A DNA stretch of 64,000 nt from Pseudohongiella sp. (GTDB lineage: Bacteria; Pseudomonadota; Gammaproteobacteria; Pseudomonadales; Pseudohongiellaceae): NCBI GenBank assembly GCA_030651695.1, contig JAUSCD010000023.1, forward strand, positions 1 through 64,000. The letters run 5' to 3'. This document shows, in pieces, positions 46,493 through 56,099 of the stretch. The notes below the pieces were generated by a model, which was not told the origin of the DNA, searched no databases, and saw only the letters and a list, made by a program, of their open reading frames with translations. A program made the translations under genes and the position numbers. How positions within the stretch are numbered: the first letter of the stretch is position 1; the number at the start of each line of letters is the position of its first letter.

Positions 46493-47185
46493 TCAGCTGA
46501 GCAATGCCGCGAGCGCATTACGCAGGCTTTTCCGGAATTCCTCTTCGGTGTGGAACCCGCACAGATAACCTTGCAACAGATGGTAGTACAACGCGAAAGC
46601 ACTCCATGCCATGGTACCTGTGAATATTTCCTTGGAGACACGACCTTCCCGGCGGGCACGCTCGATCAGCTTCATCATCTTGGAATAGGTGCTGCGAGTA
46701 ATCTGATCGATGTCCTGCCGGCGCTGCTCGGTTGTGGAAAACGATAATTCCTTCAATACGGTACGGGACAGAGACTTGTCCTGGTTGTGATAACTGATGT
46801 GGCCATCAAAAAACACCATCAACTGGTCCAGCAAACTGGCATCCGCAGGAATACTGTTGTACGACGTTTCGATCATTTTCAGGATGTCATCCTTGAACAC
46901 CATCACCAGAAGGTCTTCCTTGCTCTTGGCGTACAAATACAGAGTACCCAGACCCACATCAGCCTCGGCGGCGATATCCTGAATTGTTGTGGTGTTAAAT
47001 CCCTTCTCGAGGAATAACAGCCGGGCAGCAGCCACAATACGTTGCAATCTGATCAGCTTTTTCCGCTCTCTGAGCCCCATAGCAGCCAGATCAGATTCTT
47101 CATGCTGTACTTGTCTTGCCATGCCTGTCTTACTCATTTCCGAACTACTCATTTCCGAAATTCCAAGCTCTGAATCCGATGACAT
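46493..47185 (-). CDS. TetR-family transcriptional regulator
   Basis: A 230-residue repressor. The helix-turn-helix is TTIQDIAAEADVGLGTLYLYAKSKEDL near residues 65-90 (first part); the C-terminal ligand domain has no clear subfamily signature. AGGACGCGA before the first ATG at 47185 supports that start. The N-terminal 30 residues are low-complexity (MSS/SEM repeats from a 15-bp tandem duplication). It probably controls the downstream redox gene. Confidence 0.88.
   Translation of the reverse strand: MSSDSELGISEMSSSEMSKTGMARQVQHEESDLAAMGLRERKKLIRLQRIVAAARLLFLEKGFNTTTIQDIAAEADVGLGTLYLYAKSKEDLLVMVFKDDILKMIETSYNSIPADASLLDQLMVFFDGHISYHNQDKSLSRTVLKELSFSTTEQRRQDIDQITRSTYSKMMKLIERARREGRVSKEIFTGTMAWSAFALYYHLLQGYLCGFHTEEEFRKSLRNALAALLS
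47131..47160. repeat. 15-bp tandem duplication in the tetR N-terminal coding
   Basis: TACTCATTTCCGAAC and TACTCATTTCCGAAA are adjacent (14 of 15 matching). They encode the MSSSE/ISEMS stretch before the DNA-binding domain. The duplication is in frame. Confidence 0.7.
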
Positions 47186-47306
47186 TCGCGTCCTGATGCG
47201 AATGAGTACTGTTTGAAACAGTCGGGAAGATTAACACAAGCACCTGTGGCACAATAAGTGCAATTTAAAATGTAGTTGCTCAGCGATCTGCAAGGTCACT
47301 ATCCAT

Positions 47307-47648
47307 ATGAACAAAGACGTACCCGATGCCAGACAACTATTGCAGCAGGCAGATCAGCCGGTGGTTATATTCACCCTTTCCTGGTGCAGCTTTTGCCACG
47401 CCGCCAGACGCTTGCTGGAGAGCCTGAAAATACCCTACACAGTAGTCGAACTGGATACCGGCATCTACAAAGCCGCAGAAATCCATAACCGCCTGCGACA
47501 GGATCTGCGACAAATGAGCGGAAGCAATACTTTGCCGCAGCTGTTTATCGGCAACACCCCGGTTGGGGGATTTACCGATACCCAGGCTGCGCTGCGAAAC
47601 GGCAAGCTCAAGACTTTACTGGCAGAACACAATATCAGCCTGCCCTGA
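47307..47648 (+). CDS. Glutaredoxin-family protein
   Basis: A 113-residue glutaredoxin with the CSFC active site near residue 31 (LSWCSFCHAA) and the cis-Pro segment TLPQLFIG. It may reduce glutathione mixed disulfides. It is divergent from tetR with a 121-base shared region. Confidence 0.88.
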   Translation: MNKDVPDARQLLQQADQPVVIFTLSWCSFCHAARRLLESLKIPYTVVELDTGIYKAAEIHNRLRQDLRQMSGSNTLPQLFIGNTPVGGFTDTQAALRNGKLKTLLAEHNISLP

Positions 47649-47703
47649 TCCCAGGTCTGTCAATCGACAGCTGGCACTACTCAACAGGCACGGAGAGAAC
47701 AAC

Positions 47704-48171
47704 ATGCTGGCAGCCCTCACCGGAGGCATACATCTGATAGCAGTGCTGGCAGCCGTTGTCGGCCTGCTTATTATTTTGATGGCCAGTGCGCCAACCATAT
47801 CAGTGCAGGATCTGAGGGCCATCAACCGGGTTTATCTGCTGACAGGATTCGCGCTGATCATCGCAGCGATGGCAGGCGCCGTACTGTGGCTGACGATCGG
47901 CAAACCTGCAGAGTTTTACAGCAATAATCCCGTATTTCACGCAAAGCTTGGGCTGTTTGCCTTGCTGGTGGCGGTGGTGGCCTATACCGGTCTCAAGTTC
48001 CGAACGCTGGAAAAAAACCTTCAGGCCCCCGCCGCAACCTCTGCTGTGCCTGACACAGACGCACCCATTGTCGTCAGCGACTCGGTCCGCCGCCTGCAAA
48101 AAACCTGTGTGCCACTGATGATTGTTGTCCCGGCACTGGCATGGATGATGGCTCGCGGCATAGGCTATTGA
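47704..48171 (+). CDS. DUF2214-type membrane protein
   Basis: A 155-residue protein with four membrane helices (residues 3-25, 40-62, 75-95, 130-150). The ATG at 47704 with GGAGAG upstream is used instead of the longer reading from 47563, which runs through glutaredoxin. The family has no assigned function. Confidence 0.7.
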   Translation: MLAALTGGIHLIAVLAAVVGLLIILMASAPTISVQDLRAINRVYLLTGFALIIAAMAGAVLWLTIGKPAEFYSNNPVFHAKLGLFALLVAVVAYTGLKFRTLEKNLQAPAATSAVPDTDAPIVVSDSVRRLQKTCVPLMIVVPALAWMMARGIGY

Positions 48172-48189
48172 TCCCCATGCCAGCAGGTG

Positions 48190-48858
48190 TCAGGCCAGTA
48201 CGTGCTGAAACCATTGGGAAATATCACGGATCTCGGCAGGACACACCGAATGCGGCATCGGGTAATTGCTGTACACAGGCTGATAACCCAGCTTTTTTAA
48301 TGCCTCCACGCTCTGAAGACCCAGTGACTCACTGACCACCGGGTCCTGAGTGCCATGGCAGATGCGGATAGGTAAGGATCGATTGGCATCGCTGACGGTG
48401 ACACTGTCAGCTGTAGGGAAATAACTGGACAGCGACAGAATGCCTCCCAGAGCGACGGGGCAGCTGAGGCCGGCTTCAAGCACCACTGCTCCGCCCTGCG
48501 AAAATCCTGCCAGAACGATACGGCGAGAATCGATACCAAGATCCTGCTGCTGTTTGACAAATGCATGCACGGCAGCGGCAGAACGACGCAGTTGCAATTC
48601 ATCCACACGACGACTGACATCCGCATTCAGAATGTCGTACCAGGCAGGCATCACGTAACCGCTGTTAAGGGTGACTGGAATTGAGGGCGCGTGAGGAAAA
48701 ATAAATCGCACGGACATGGCAGAAGGAAGTCGCAGTTCGGGCACAATCGGCGCAAAATCGTTACCATCTGCGCCCAAACCGTGTAGCCAGATTACGGCAG
48801 CATCCACTGGTTTATCGGAGGGAGTTTCACGGACAATAGCGGGTAACAGTGCAGTCAT
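48190..48858 (-). CDS. Carboxylesterase/phospholipase family hydrolase
   Basis: A 222-residue soluble alpha/beta hydrolase: HGLGADG oxyanion loop, GFSQGGAV nucleophile elbow (near residue 112), Asp in CHGTQDPVV and His in YPMPHSV. It matches the EstB/YpfH group of short-chain carboxylesterases. No signal peptide, so cytosolic. It converges with the DUF2214 gene. Confidence 0.93.
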   Translation of the reverse strand: MTALLPAIVRETPSDKPVDAAVIWLHGLGADGNDFAPIVPELRLPSAMSVRFIFPHAPSIPVTLNSGYVMPAWYDILNADVSRRVDELQLRRSAAAVHAFVKQQQDLGIDSRRIVLAGFSQGGAVVLEAGLSCPVALGGILSLSSYFPTADSVTVSDANRSLPIRICHGTQDPVVSESLGLQSVEALKKLGYQPVYSNYPMPHSVCPAEIRDISQWFQHVLA

Positions 48859-48924
48859 GGCAATCCTGGCGAAGAAATAATGAGCGATAGAGTAAACTAG
48901 TGAAGGATTATAAGGAAAAGCTCA

Positions 48925-49704
48925 ATGAAACAGAACAATTCATGGATACGGTATTGTGTGCTCACCACAGCATTGGTATTGGCATCATCTATTGCTGGCG
49001 CACAGCCATTTGATGCCGCCGCTCTCAGCGCGAGTCTGCGCGGCACTGATCGCGAAATTTCCGATCGCATGCGCGACGCCGCGCGCAAACCGGTTGAAGT
49101 GCTGCAGTTTTTGCAACTGGAGCAAGGCATGACGGCGCTGGATGTTTATGCCGCGGGCGGTTATTACACTTTTGTGTTGTCACGTGCAGTAGGCGATGAC
49201 GGGGTGGTGTACGCGCAGAACTCTCCGACTGCGTCGCGCTACGATGAAGATCGCACCGACATGACTCAGGGCGAAGCGCTGGATGGGAAAATCCAAAACG
49301 GCCGTTTGAACAATGTTGTGAAAATAGACAAGACCATTCGTGAAAACGGCCTTGATGATGCATCCGTGGATTTTATTCTGGTGTCACAGATCCTGCATGA
49401 CTACTACAACCGCAGTCCTCGTGCAGCGCACGAATTACTGACCGAGTTACACAGAATTCTGAAGCCAGGCGGCATCCTGGGCATTATCGACCATACAGGA
49501 ACCGCTGAAAACGACAACAACCGCCTGCATCGGATGCTCAACTCACAAGCGATAGAGGCGATCAGCGCAGCCGGTTTTATTGTTGAAGCTGAAAGCGACT
49601 TGTTATCAAACCCGCGGGACAATCCGCGCCGATCAATTTTCGATCCGTCCCTTAACCGGGGCACGGATCAGTTTCTCCTGCGCGTGCGCAAACCGGATGC
49701 CTGA
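48925..49704 (+). CDS. Exported SAM methyltransferase-like protein
   Basis: A 259-residue protein with a signal peptide (cleavage after SIAGA, near 26) in front of a class I methyltransferase-like fold (LDVYAAGGYYTFVLSRAVG, DFILVSQILHDYY, LKPGGILGIIDH). The glycine loop is degenerate: AAGGYY in place of GxGxG. Exported methyltransferases are odd, as SAM is cytosolic; similar predicted methyltransferases (COG4798) exist. It may not bind SAM. The SMI1/KNR4 gene starts three bases after its stop. Confidence 0.75.
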   Translation: MKQNNSWIRYCVLTTALVLASSIAGAQPFDAAALSASLRGTDREISDRMRDAARKPVEVLQFLQLEQGMTALDVYAAGGYYTFVLSRAVGDDGVVYAQNSPTASRYDEDRTDMTQGEALDGKIQNGRLNNVVKIDKTIRENGLDDASVDFILVSQILHDYYNRSPRAAHELLTELHRILKPGGILGIIDHTGTAENDNNRLHRMLNSQAIEAISAAGFIVEAESDLLSNPRDNPRRSIFDPSLNRGTDQFLLRVRKPDA

Positions 49705-49706
49705 AA

Positions 49707-50123
49707 ATGGATGATGTAATCGAATTATTACGCGAAAAAAATGAGACGGTTCCGGTACCACTGGAACTGCCGGACGATGATCTGTTGGTAGAAATCGAAG
49801 AACAATTACTGATTTCCCTGCCCGACGATCTCTGGGACTACCTGCTGGAGGGCAGTGACGTGGTATACGGGTCCCTGGAACCGGTAACTGCAGCCGATCC
49901 GCGCTCGCACACCTATTTGCCGGAAGTAGCGGCACAGGCATGGAACGACGGCTTGCCGCGACATCTGATACCAATTTGCCAGTTGGGTGAATGTTATTAC
50001 TGCATCGATGAAGACGGCGAAATACTGTTCTGGAACGGCGAAAAACTGGGCAAGGATCCGCACGGCAACAAAAAATGGGCGAATCTTTGGGAATGGATCA
50101 GAGATGTCTGGCTGCAGGAGTAA
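49707..50123 (+). CDS. SMI1/KNR4-type (SUKH) protein
   Basis: A 138-residue protein of the SUKH superfamily (LPDDLWDYLLEGSDVVYGSL, LIPICQLGECYYCIDEDGEILFW region). SUKH proteins often act as immunity proteins to contact-dependent or polymorphic toxins. Here it stands beside the methyltransferase-like gene with a two-base gap and no toxin gene is seen, so the role is unclear. Confidence 0.78.
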   Translation: MDDVIELLREKNETVPVPLELPDDDLLVEIEEQLLISLPDDLWDYLLEGSDVVYGSLEPVTAADPRSHTYLPEVAAQAWNDGLPRHLIPICQLGECYYCIDEDGEILFWNGEKLGKDPHGNKKWANLWEWIRDVWLQE

Positions 50124-50277
50124 GCTCCGCAGTCAGCCAGTTTTTTCTTACCAACGTCCAACTGCAAAATGCACGGCATCAGCAATAGTTTGTTGTGCAT
50201 CTGCAGGCAGGACTCAGATAATCCCACTGCGCGATACGCGGGAGCATACGTCAACAATCAAGAAAATGCAGCCCCCA

Positions 50278-50299
50278 AAAAACCCCTTCCGGGGTTTTT
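50278..50299 (-). terminator. Rho-independent terminator
   Basis: AAAAACCCC and GGGGTTTTT form a nine-base stem with a TTCC loop. T-runs lie on both strands. It sits 16 bases after the MCP stop on the minus strand and more than 150 bases after the SUKH gene, so it mainly serves the MCP. Confidence 0.85.
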
Positions 50300-50315
50300 C
50301 GACTCGCCTGGACAC

Positions 50316-51734
50316 TTAATTTGACAGCAACGACGACAGTTTTGCATCCGCGGCCAGTACGCGCACCAACCGCCCGTGCGCGTCGAAAACCGGCACTGAC
50401 ACCGTGAAGCAGAAGGCTTCCGTGGCTGAGGAGCGATACACCTCTGTGATGTATGGTGCCTGACGCTTGATGACTTCAGAGAACCAGGGCCGATCGTGCC
50501 AGTTTCGGCCTTTTGCGGACTGACGACCATCAGTGCTGCGGACGTCTGACGCAAAAACATTTTCGACCAACTGGTTACCGCTGGCGTCGAGCAGATACAT
50601 CAACTCAAACCAGGGCTGTTGACGCAAAGCCTGGTGCAGCACAGCTTCACAGTCGACCTGGCCTGCGCCAACAAGAATTGGTGAGGCACCCAAATTGCGA
50701 ATCTGAAGCATCGCCTTCTGATGTATTTGCAGACGGAACTTACCCAGACCGTGTAGTAGCGCATCACTTTGCTGATGCACATCGTTGCCCAGCTCTGCAA
50801 CCTGCGTAGCCTTGGTCCGCATGCCTGCTGCCACCGTTGACACCGTGTGGACATCCCGGTTGACTGTTCTCATGGCCAGGCTCATCTGCCCGGTGCTCGA
50901 GGCTATTCCATGTACCTTATGATCCAGGTCATCCATGGCAAGGCGAACCAGCCTGAGCTCTTCGCGCATATGAGTAACACTGGCCGCCCCGGCTTTGACA
51001 GTACTTTGCATTTCTATGCCAGCTTCACCCAGGCCACCGACTTGCGACCGGAAAGATTCGATAATTGAAGCGACCTGCCCCGTTGCCTCAGTTGTATGAT
51101 TCGCCAGTGCTCTGACTTCCTCCGCGACCACTGCAAAACCGCGTCCATGCTCACCGGCACGGGCAGCCTCAATCGCCGCGTTCAGCGCCAGCAGATTGGT
51201 TTGTCGCGAAATAATCGAGATAGAGGAAATCACCCGCACGACTTCCTCTATCTGGCTTTGCAGACTGCCAATCACCGCGCTCAGTTGCTGCTCTGTACTG
51301 CTGATATGTTGAATTGTTTCCTCAGCACGTGCACTGTCTGTCTCACAGTTTCTGATAGCGCCGGCAACCTTCGCCGACAGCTCTGCCACGTCCTGGGTTG
51401 CTGGCACCAGCTCTGATTCGATCGCAGTGCTCACCTGTTCACAACTACTTGCGATCGCTTCGGATGACTGGGCCAGTTGTTGACCGGTGCTGTTGGTTTC
51501 TCTGGCAATCGCTGTCAACACCGGAGCTTGCGCGGCGATCGCAACTGCTGCACTGACACTGGATTCGATATGCCGGTGCAATTCCGACTTTAACCGATTG
51601 AGGGCAAAAGCCTCATTTTTGTTGCCGAGCTTGTGTGTGCCTGCTTCACCGGATGGAGCCAGGTTTTTTTCGTCAGCCAACTCCAGGATTCGAGCACTTA
51701 GTGACGCAGTAGGGCTTCTGTCAAACAGTTTCAT
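50316..51734 (-). CDS. Soluble methyl-accepting chemotaxis protein with C-terminal PDC sensor
   Basis: A 472-residue receptor with no membrane helix. The coiled-coil signalling domain ([47 protein letters not shown] hairpin tip, near 165-210) comes before a C-terminal PDC/PAS-like module ([28 protein letters not shown]). Most MCPs have the sensor at the N-terminus. It probably senses an intracellular ligand or redox state. No che genes are adjacent. Confidence 0.87.
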   Translation of the reverse strand: MKLFDRSPTASLSARILELADEKNLAPSGEAGTHKLGNKNEAFALNRLKSELHRHIESSVSAAVAIAAQAPVLTAIARETNSTGQQLAQSSEAIASSCEQVSTAIESELVPATQDVAELSAKVAGAIRNCETDSARAEETIQHISSTEQQLSAVIGSLQSQIEEVVRVISSISIISRQTNLLALNAAIEAARAGEHGRGFAVVAEEVRALANHTTEATGQVASIIESFRSQVGGLGEAGIEMQSTVKAGAASVTHMREELRLVRLAMDDLDHKVHGIASSTGQMSLAMRTVNRDVHTVSTVAAGMRTKATQVAELGNDVHQQSDALLHGLGKFRLQIHQKAMLQIRNLGASPILVGAGQVDCEAVLHQALRQQPWFELMYLLDASGNQLVENVFASDVRSTDGRQSAKGRNWHDRPWFSEVIKRQAPYITEVYRSSATEAFCFTVSVPVFDAHGRLVRVLAADAKLSSLLSN

Positions 51735-51990
51735 ATCAGGAACTCCCTGGTGCTACATTCCTTGACCATACAACAGTTATGGAAAGCTAAAGCAATCCTG
51801 ATGCCACAATGAGATTTGTCTTACTGCGACAGCAAATCTATCGGCAAGTTACTGTTTTACATCAGCACAAAACCACTGATTGCGGCGAAAGGACGTGAGT
51901 CAGACATGAACCGGTTCAGAACCGCAGGAGGCGCTGGGAGTTCCGCACCGGGATTGCGCACGATGTCCATAAATGCACCAGGACCACTCC

Positions 51991-53559
51991 TTAATTGGCG
52001 GAACGCAGATATTCCTCAAGCGCAAGTTGCTGAGCCTCAGAGAATCGGAGACCCAGTTTGGTTCTGCGCCACAGAATATCGTCAGCGCTGCACGCCCACT
52101 CATGACTGCGCAGATAACGAACTTCACATTCGTACAGACCGGGCCCCAATAGCTTACCCAGATCCTGCAGATTTTCTGCGCCATCCAGGAGCGTGTACAC
52201 CAATCTACCGTAGAGCTTTACCCATCTGTTTACCACTGCGGAATCCAGCCACGGATAACTCTCAATCAATTCAGTCAGCAATTCCTGCTGTGATACAAAA
52301 TCTCCTCCGGGCAGCACAGCATCGGCTGTCCATTTCGGCCCCATTTTCGGGAAAACAGGTTGTAACTTCTTCATCACAGATTCAGCCAGCCTACGGTACG
52401 TGGTGATCTTGCCGCCGTAAACAGTCAGCAGTGGCGCCGGAGACTTTGCCAGACTTAATGTGTAATCCCGCGAGGCTTTGCTGGCATTGGCAGTCTCGTC
52501 ATCGATGAGGGGCCGAACGCCTGCAAACCGGTGAACAATATCTGCTGCATCCGGCACCTTTTTGAAATATCCGGAGGACACCTCTAAAAGATAATTTATT
52601 TCGTCCTGAGATATCGCTGCCTGAGCAGGATCACCCTGGTAGTCCTGTTCGGTAGTACCAATCAACGAGTAGTCGTCTTCATAAGGAATAACAAATACCA
52701 CGCGACCATCAGCATTCTGTAATAGATAGGCTTCGTCGCCGCCGTGCATACGAGGCACCACAATGTGTGAGCCTTTCACAAGGCGAACATCGTCAGGAGG
52801 ATTTTGCGGCTGCAGTTCCCGCCCCAGATTACCCACCCAGGGGCCGCTGGCGTTAACCACACAACGAGCGAATACCTGGTACTCATTGCCCGAATTCACA
52901 TCGCGCAAGGTGACCTGCCACAACAGGTTTTCGGAACCGTTTTGTGAAACAGCCTGCAAGGCAATGCAGGCTGTTCTGGTAAGAATAGTAGCACCGTGAT
53001 TTTTTGCCTGCATGGCGTTCAGCACCACGAGCCTGGCGTCATCCACCCAGCAGTCCGAATATTCGAACCCGCGCTGATATTCTGCTCGCAATGGGTCATG
53101 CTCAGTAAAACGCAATCCGTGAGACGCAGGCAGGCTCACGCGCTTACTCAGATGGTCGTACAAGAATAAACCAGCCCGGATCATCCAGACGGGCCGCAAG
53201 GCCGAATGGTGGGGTAGTCGAAAACGCATAGGCCAGACGATGTGCGGGGCGGCTCTCAGCAGCACTTCGCGCTCAGCCAGCGACTCCTGAACCAATCTGA
53301 ACTGATAGGTCTCGAGATACCGCAGACCGCCATGGATAAGTTTGGTGCTCGAAGATGAAGTGGCGCTGGCAAGATCACCCTTTTCACACAACAATACCGA
53401 TAAGCCGCGGCCTGCGGCATCTGCAGCAATACCGGCCCCATTAACACCGCCGCCAATAACCAGAAGATCAACAGTCTTGCTGTCTGCTGCAGCTGTGCGC
53501 GCTAACGCTGGTATTGAACCCGCAGCCATTACACCGGCCGCTCCTGAACCCTCTGCCAT
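51991..53559 (-). CDS. glpD: Aerobic glycerol-3-phosphate dehydrogenase
   Basis: FAD enzyme oxidising glycerol-3-phosphate to dihydroxyacetone phosphate at the membrane, feeding the quinone pool. It has the dinucleotide-binding motif VIGGGVNGAGIAADAAGRGLS and the STKLIHGGLRYLE motif. The 522 residues exceed the usual 501 because of a 28-residue N-terminal extension that looks unstructured. Start could be 53559 or the ATG at 53529. The divergent neighbour is glpK. Confidence 0.96.
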   Translation of the reverse strand: MAEGSGAAGVMAAGSIPALARTAAADSKTVDLLVIGGGVNGAGIAADAAGRGLSVLLCEKGDLASATSSSSTKLIHGGLRYLETYQFRLVQESLAEREVLLRAAPHIVWPMRFRLPHHSALRPVWMIRAGLFLYDHLSKRVSLPASHGLRFTEHDPLRAEYQRGFEYSDCWVDDARLVVLNAMQAKNHGATILTRTACIALQAVSQNGSENLLWQVTLRDVNSGNEYQVFARCVVNASGPWVGNLGRELQPQNPPDDVRLVKGSHIVVPRMHGGDEAYLLQNADGRVVFVIPYEDDYSLIGTTEQDYQGDPAQAAISQDEINYLLEVSSGYFKKVPDAADIVHRFAGVRPLIDDETANASKASRDYTLSLAKSPAPLLTVYGGKITTYRRLAESVMKKLQPVFPKMGPKWTADAVLPGGDFVSQQELLTELIESYPWLDSAVVNRWVKLYGRLVYTLLDGAENLQDLGKLLGPGLYECEVRYLRSHEWACSADDILWRRTKLGLRFSEAQQLALEEYLRSAN

Positions 53560-53631
53560 AGAACACTACCCTGTCTTGAATGCTTCAATTGTCGATATAT
53601 CCAACCCCGGCTTTTCAAACCTGCTGGTCAT

Positions 53632-53717
53632 GGCAGCTCCCTCAAATCAGGCAGCTCCCCCAATCAGGCAGCTCCCTCAATCAGACAACTACATCAGCCA
53701 GCGACATCAGCCAGCGA
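53632..53717. repeat. Tandem repeats in the glpD-glpK promoter region
   Basis: Three units of GGCAGCTCCCTCAATCA (18, 17 and 17 bp; 53632-53683), then two units of CATCAGCCAGCGA (13 bp; 53692-53717). Arrays like this change copy number by slippage. They lie between divergent glpD and glpK, outside coding. A second direct repeat, AGTAGCATG, is at 53782 and 53800, closer to glpK. Confidence 0.85.
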
Positions 53718-53839
53718 CTTAGGTACGCCTCAGCGCCTTTGACGGATTTGTTTGATGTGCGTGGCAGACAAGCTGAACTATAGTAGCATGCGTTACAGAA
53801 GTAGCATGTGATAGGGACTCGGAAACTCAGAACAAAACC

Positions 53840-55348
53840 ATGAGCCAATATCTTTTAGCAATAGATCAGGGAACTACCAGCAGCCGCGCCATCATCTACT
53901 CCAGAGACGGCAAAAAAATCGGGCTGGGCCAGCAGGAATATACACAACACTTTCCGCAGGATGGCTGGGTTGAACACGACCCCGAAGATATCTGGGACAC
54001 GACGCTGTCCAGCTGTCGTCATGCGCTGGCGAAAGCCGGCATACAGGCGACGGACATTGCCAGCATTGGCATTACCAATCAGCGTGAAACAACTGTGTTG
54101 TGGGACCGGGCCACCGGCAAAGCCATTTACCGGGCGATTGTTTGGCAGGACAGGCGTACCGCTGGATTTTGCCAGCAGCTACAACAGAAACTTGAGGCGG
54201 AAGGCAGAGCCGATTTTATCCGCTCGCGCACTGGTCTGTTGCTGGACTCTTACTTTTCCGCCACCAAAATACGCTGGATTCTGGATAACGTGCCGGGCGC
54301 ACGTGATGCAGCCAATGCCGGAAATCTGGCGTTTGGCACCATCGACAGTTTTTTATTATGGAGACTTACCAACGGCCAACGCCACGCTACGGACGCCAGC
54401 AATGCATCGCGCACTCTGCTGTTTAATATTCACACTCAGCAGTGGGACACTGACTTGCTTGCTCTTTTTGATATTCCGCCATCATTGCTACCAGAAGTGT
54501 TGGACAGTGCTGCGAATTTTGGAGAAACCGATGCCAGCTTGCTCGGCTCCTCCGTCCCCATCGGTGGCATCGCGGGAGACCAACAGGCCGCAACATTCGG
54601 TCAGGCTTGTTTTGAACCGGGAATGACAAAAAGCACCTATGGCACCGGTTGTTTCATGCTGATGAACACTGGCAACAAGATTATCGAGTCACGCCACAAT
54701 CTGCTCAGCACCGTCGCCTGGCGACTGGAAGGACAGCCCACGTTCGCGCTGGAAGGCAGTATTTTTATGGCTGGGGCAACCATGCAGTGGCTGCGCGACA
54801 AAATGCAATTCTTCAGCGACAGCGCTGAATCCGAAGCCATGTCTGCCAACGCCACGTACGGCGAAAGTGTGATGTTTGTGCCGGCGTTCACCGGACTGGG
54901 AGCCCCCTGGTGGGATTCAGAAGCACGCGGCGCCATTTATGGCCTGACCCGTGATACTGGAATTGAAGATATTGTCACCGCAGCACTGTTGTCAGTGTGC
55001 TATCAGACCCGGGATCTGATTGACGCCATGGCTTCGGATGGCTTGAGTCCCACACGTATCCGGGTTGATGGTGGTATGGCAGCCAATAACTTTGTGATGC
55101 AACGTCTTGCCGATCTGCTCAACTGCCCCGTGGACCGACCCCAGGTCACGGAAACTACTGCGCTGGGAGCCGCCTGCCTGGCAGGGTTACAATGTGGCAT
55201 GTATAAATCCACCGACGAGATCAGTCAGCTCTGGCAGCTTGATAAAACTTTTGACCCCGGTCAGAGCGAACAATGGCGGCATCAGCAATATCAACGCTGG
55301 CATGACGCTGTAAACCGCACCCTTAGCACTCACCGCCAACCTGAATAA
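53840..55348 (+). CDS. glpK: Glycerol kinase
   Basis: FGGY-family kinase making glycerol-3-phosphate from glycerol. The 502 residues match the family: [13 protein letters not shown] at the N-terminus, [17 protein letters not shown] near 80, and the C-terminal [20 protein letters not shown]. It provides substrate for GlpD across the divergent promoter. No glycerol facilitator or GlpR repressor is in the window. Confidence 0.97.
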   Translation: MSQYLLAIDQGTTSSRAIIYSRDGKKIGLGQQEYTQHFPQDGWVEHDPEDIWDTTLSSCRHALAKAGIQATDIASIGITNQRETTVLWDRATGKAIYRAIVWQDRRTAGFCQQLQQKLEAEGRADFIRSRTGLLLDSYFSATKIRWILDNVPGARDAANAGNLAFGTIDSFLLWRLTNGQRHATDASNASRTLLFNIHTQQWDTDLLALFDIPPSLLPEVLDSAANFGETDASLLGSSVPIGGIAGDQQAATFGQACFEPGMTKSTYGTGCFMLMNTGNKIIESRHNLLSTVAWRLEGQPTFALEGSIFMAGATMQWLRDKMQFFSDSAESEAMSANATYGESVMFVPAFTGLGAPWWDSEARGAIYGLTRDTGIEDIVTAALLSVCYQTRDLIDAMASDGLSPTRIRVDGGMAANNFVMQRLADLLNCPVDRPQVTETTALGAACLAGLQCGMYKSTDEISQLWQLDKTFDPGQSEQWRHQQYQRWHDAVNRTLSTHRQPE

Positions 55349-55388
55349 AACAGGGTGACATACTGTCAACCAATTACACGGACAATGA

Positions 55389-56030
55389 ATGAGCAGCAAC
55401 CCGGTTATTCGCAAAATTCACCTGATCAGACACGGTGAAACCAATTGGAACAAGGACAAACGAGCACAAGGGCAACTCGAATCCGTATTGACGCCAGACG
55501 GTATGACGCAGGCGCAGGAGCTCAAAACTCGTCTGCAAGGAATTCCGATTACCGAGGTCTATTGCAGCAGCAGTGTCAGAACACGGCAAACTGCCGACAT
55601 TCTGTTCGGTGACCGTTTGATTGGTGATCTTGTTATCCCCATTGTTTATTGTGACCAACTCAGGGAAATACACATGGGGCCATGGCAAGGCCTGCTGTAT
55701 TCAGAATTACGCGAGAAAGATCCTGATCAATTTCACGCATTCTGGCATCAACCCGAAAAATTCGCGCTTGTTGGCGCTGAAACTTACCAGGATGTACAAA
55801 GGCGCGCTATCAAGCGGCTTGACGAAATCCTTCAGCAAAGCAGCGCTGAAGATATTGCAATTGTGAGTCATGGCGTACTGATTAAAACTATACTGTGTGA
55901 CGCCGAACAGCGTCCGCTTGCTCAGCTGTGGGACGGACCGGCAATGCATAACTGCGCAAGAAGTGAGATTAACATCCACGCTGACGGCTCCCGACGTATA
56001 TGCGTCTATTCCGATCGGCCCTACAAATAA
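55389..56030 (+). CDS. Histidine phosphatase family protein
   Basis: A 213-residue phosphoglycerate-mutase-like phosphatase: LIRHGETNWN (catalytic His near residue 14), LREIHMGPWQG and the second His in AIVSHGVLIKT. Substrate unknown; small phosphomonoesters are usual. It follows glpK by 40 bases. Confidence 0.92.
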   Translation: MSSNPVIRKIHLIRHGETNWNKDKRAQGQLESVLTPDGMTQAQELKTRLQGIPITEVYCSSSVRTRQTADILFGDRLIGDLVIPIVYCDQLREIHMGPWQGLLYSELREKDPDQFHAFWHQPEKFALVGAETYQDVQRRAIKRLDEILQQSSAEDIAIVSHGVLIKTILCDAEQRPLAQLWDGPAMHNCARSEINIHADGSRRICVYSDRPYK

Positions 56031-56099
56031 ATTTCGCGCTATCTGGCTTTTAAGCAATCCTTCACAGGACTTCACCTGTGTCGGCAAGGGAGAACAACA

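Noticed and set aside
51816-52406. 196-residue plus-strand open frame
   Set aside because: Mostly antisense to the glpD 3' end; rich in Pro/Arg/Ser and without domain.
53632-53717. CRISPR array
   Set aside because: The repeats are adjacent without unique spacers and no cas gene is near; it is a simple tandem repeat.
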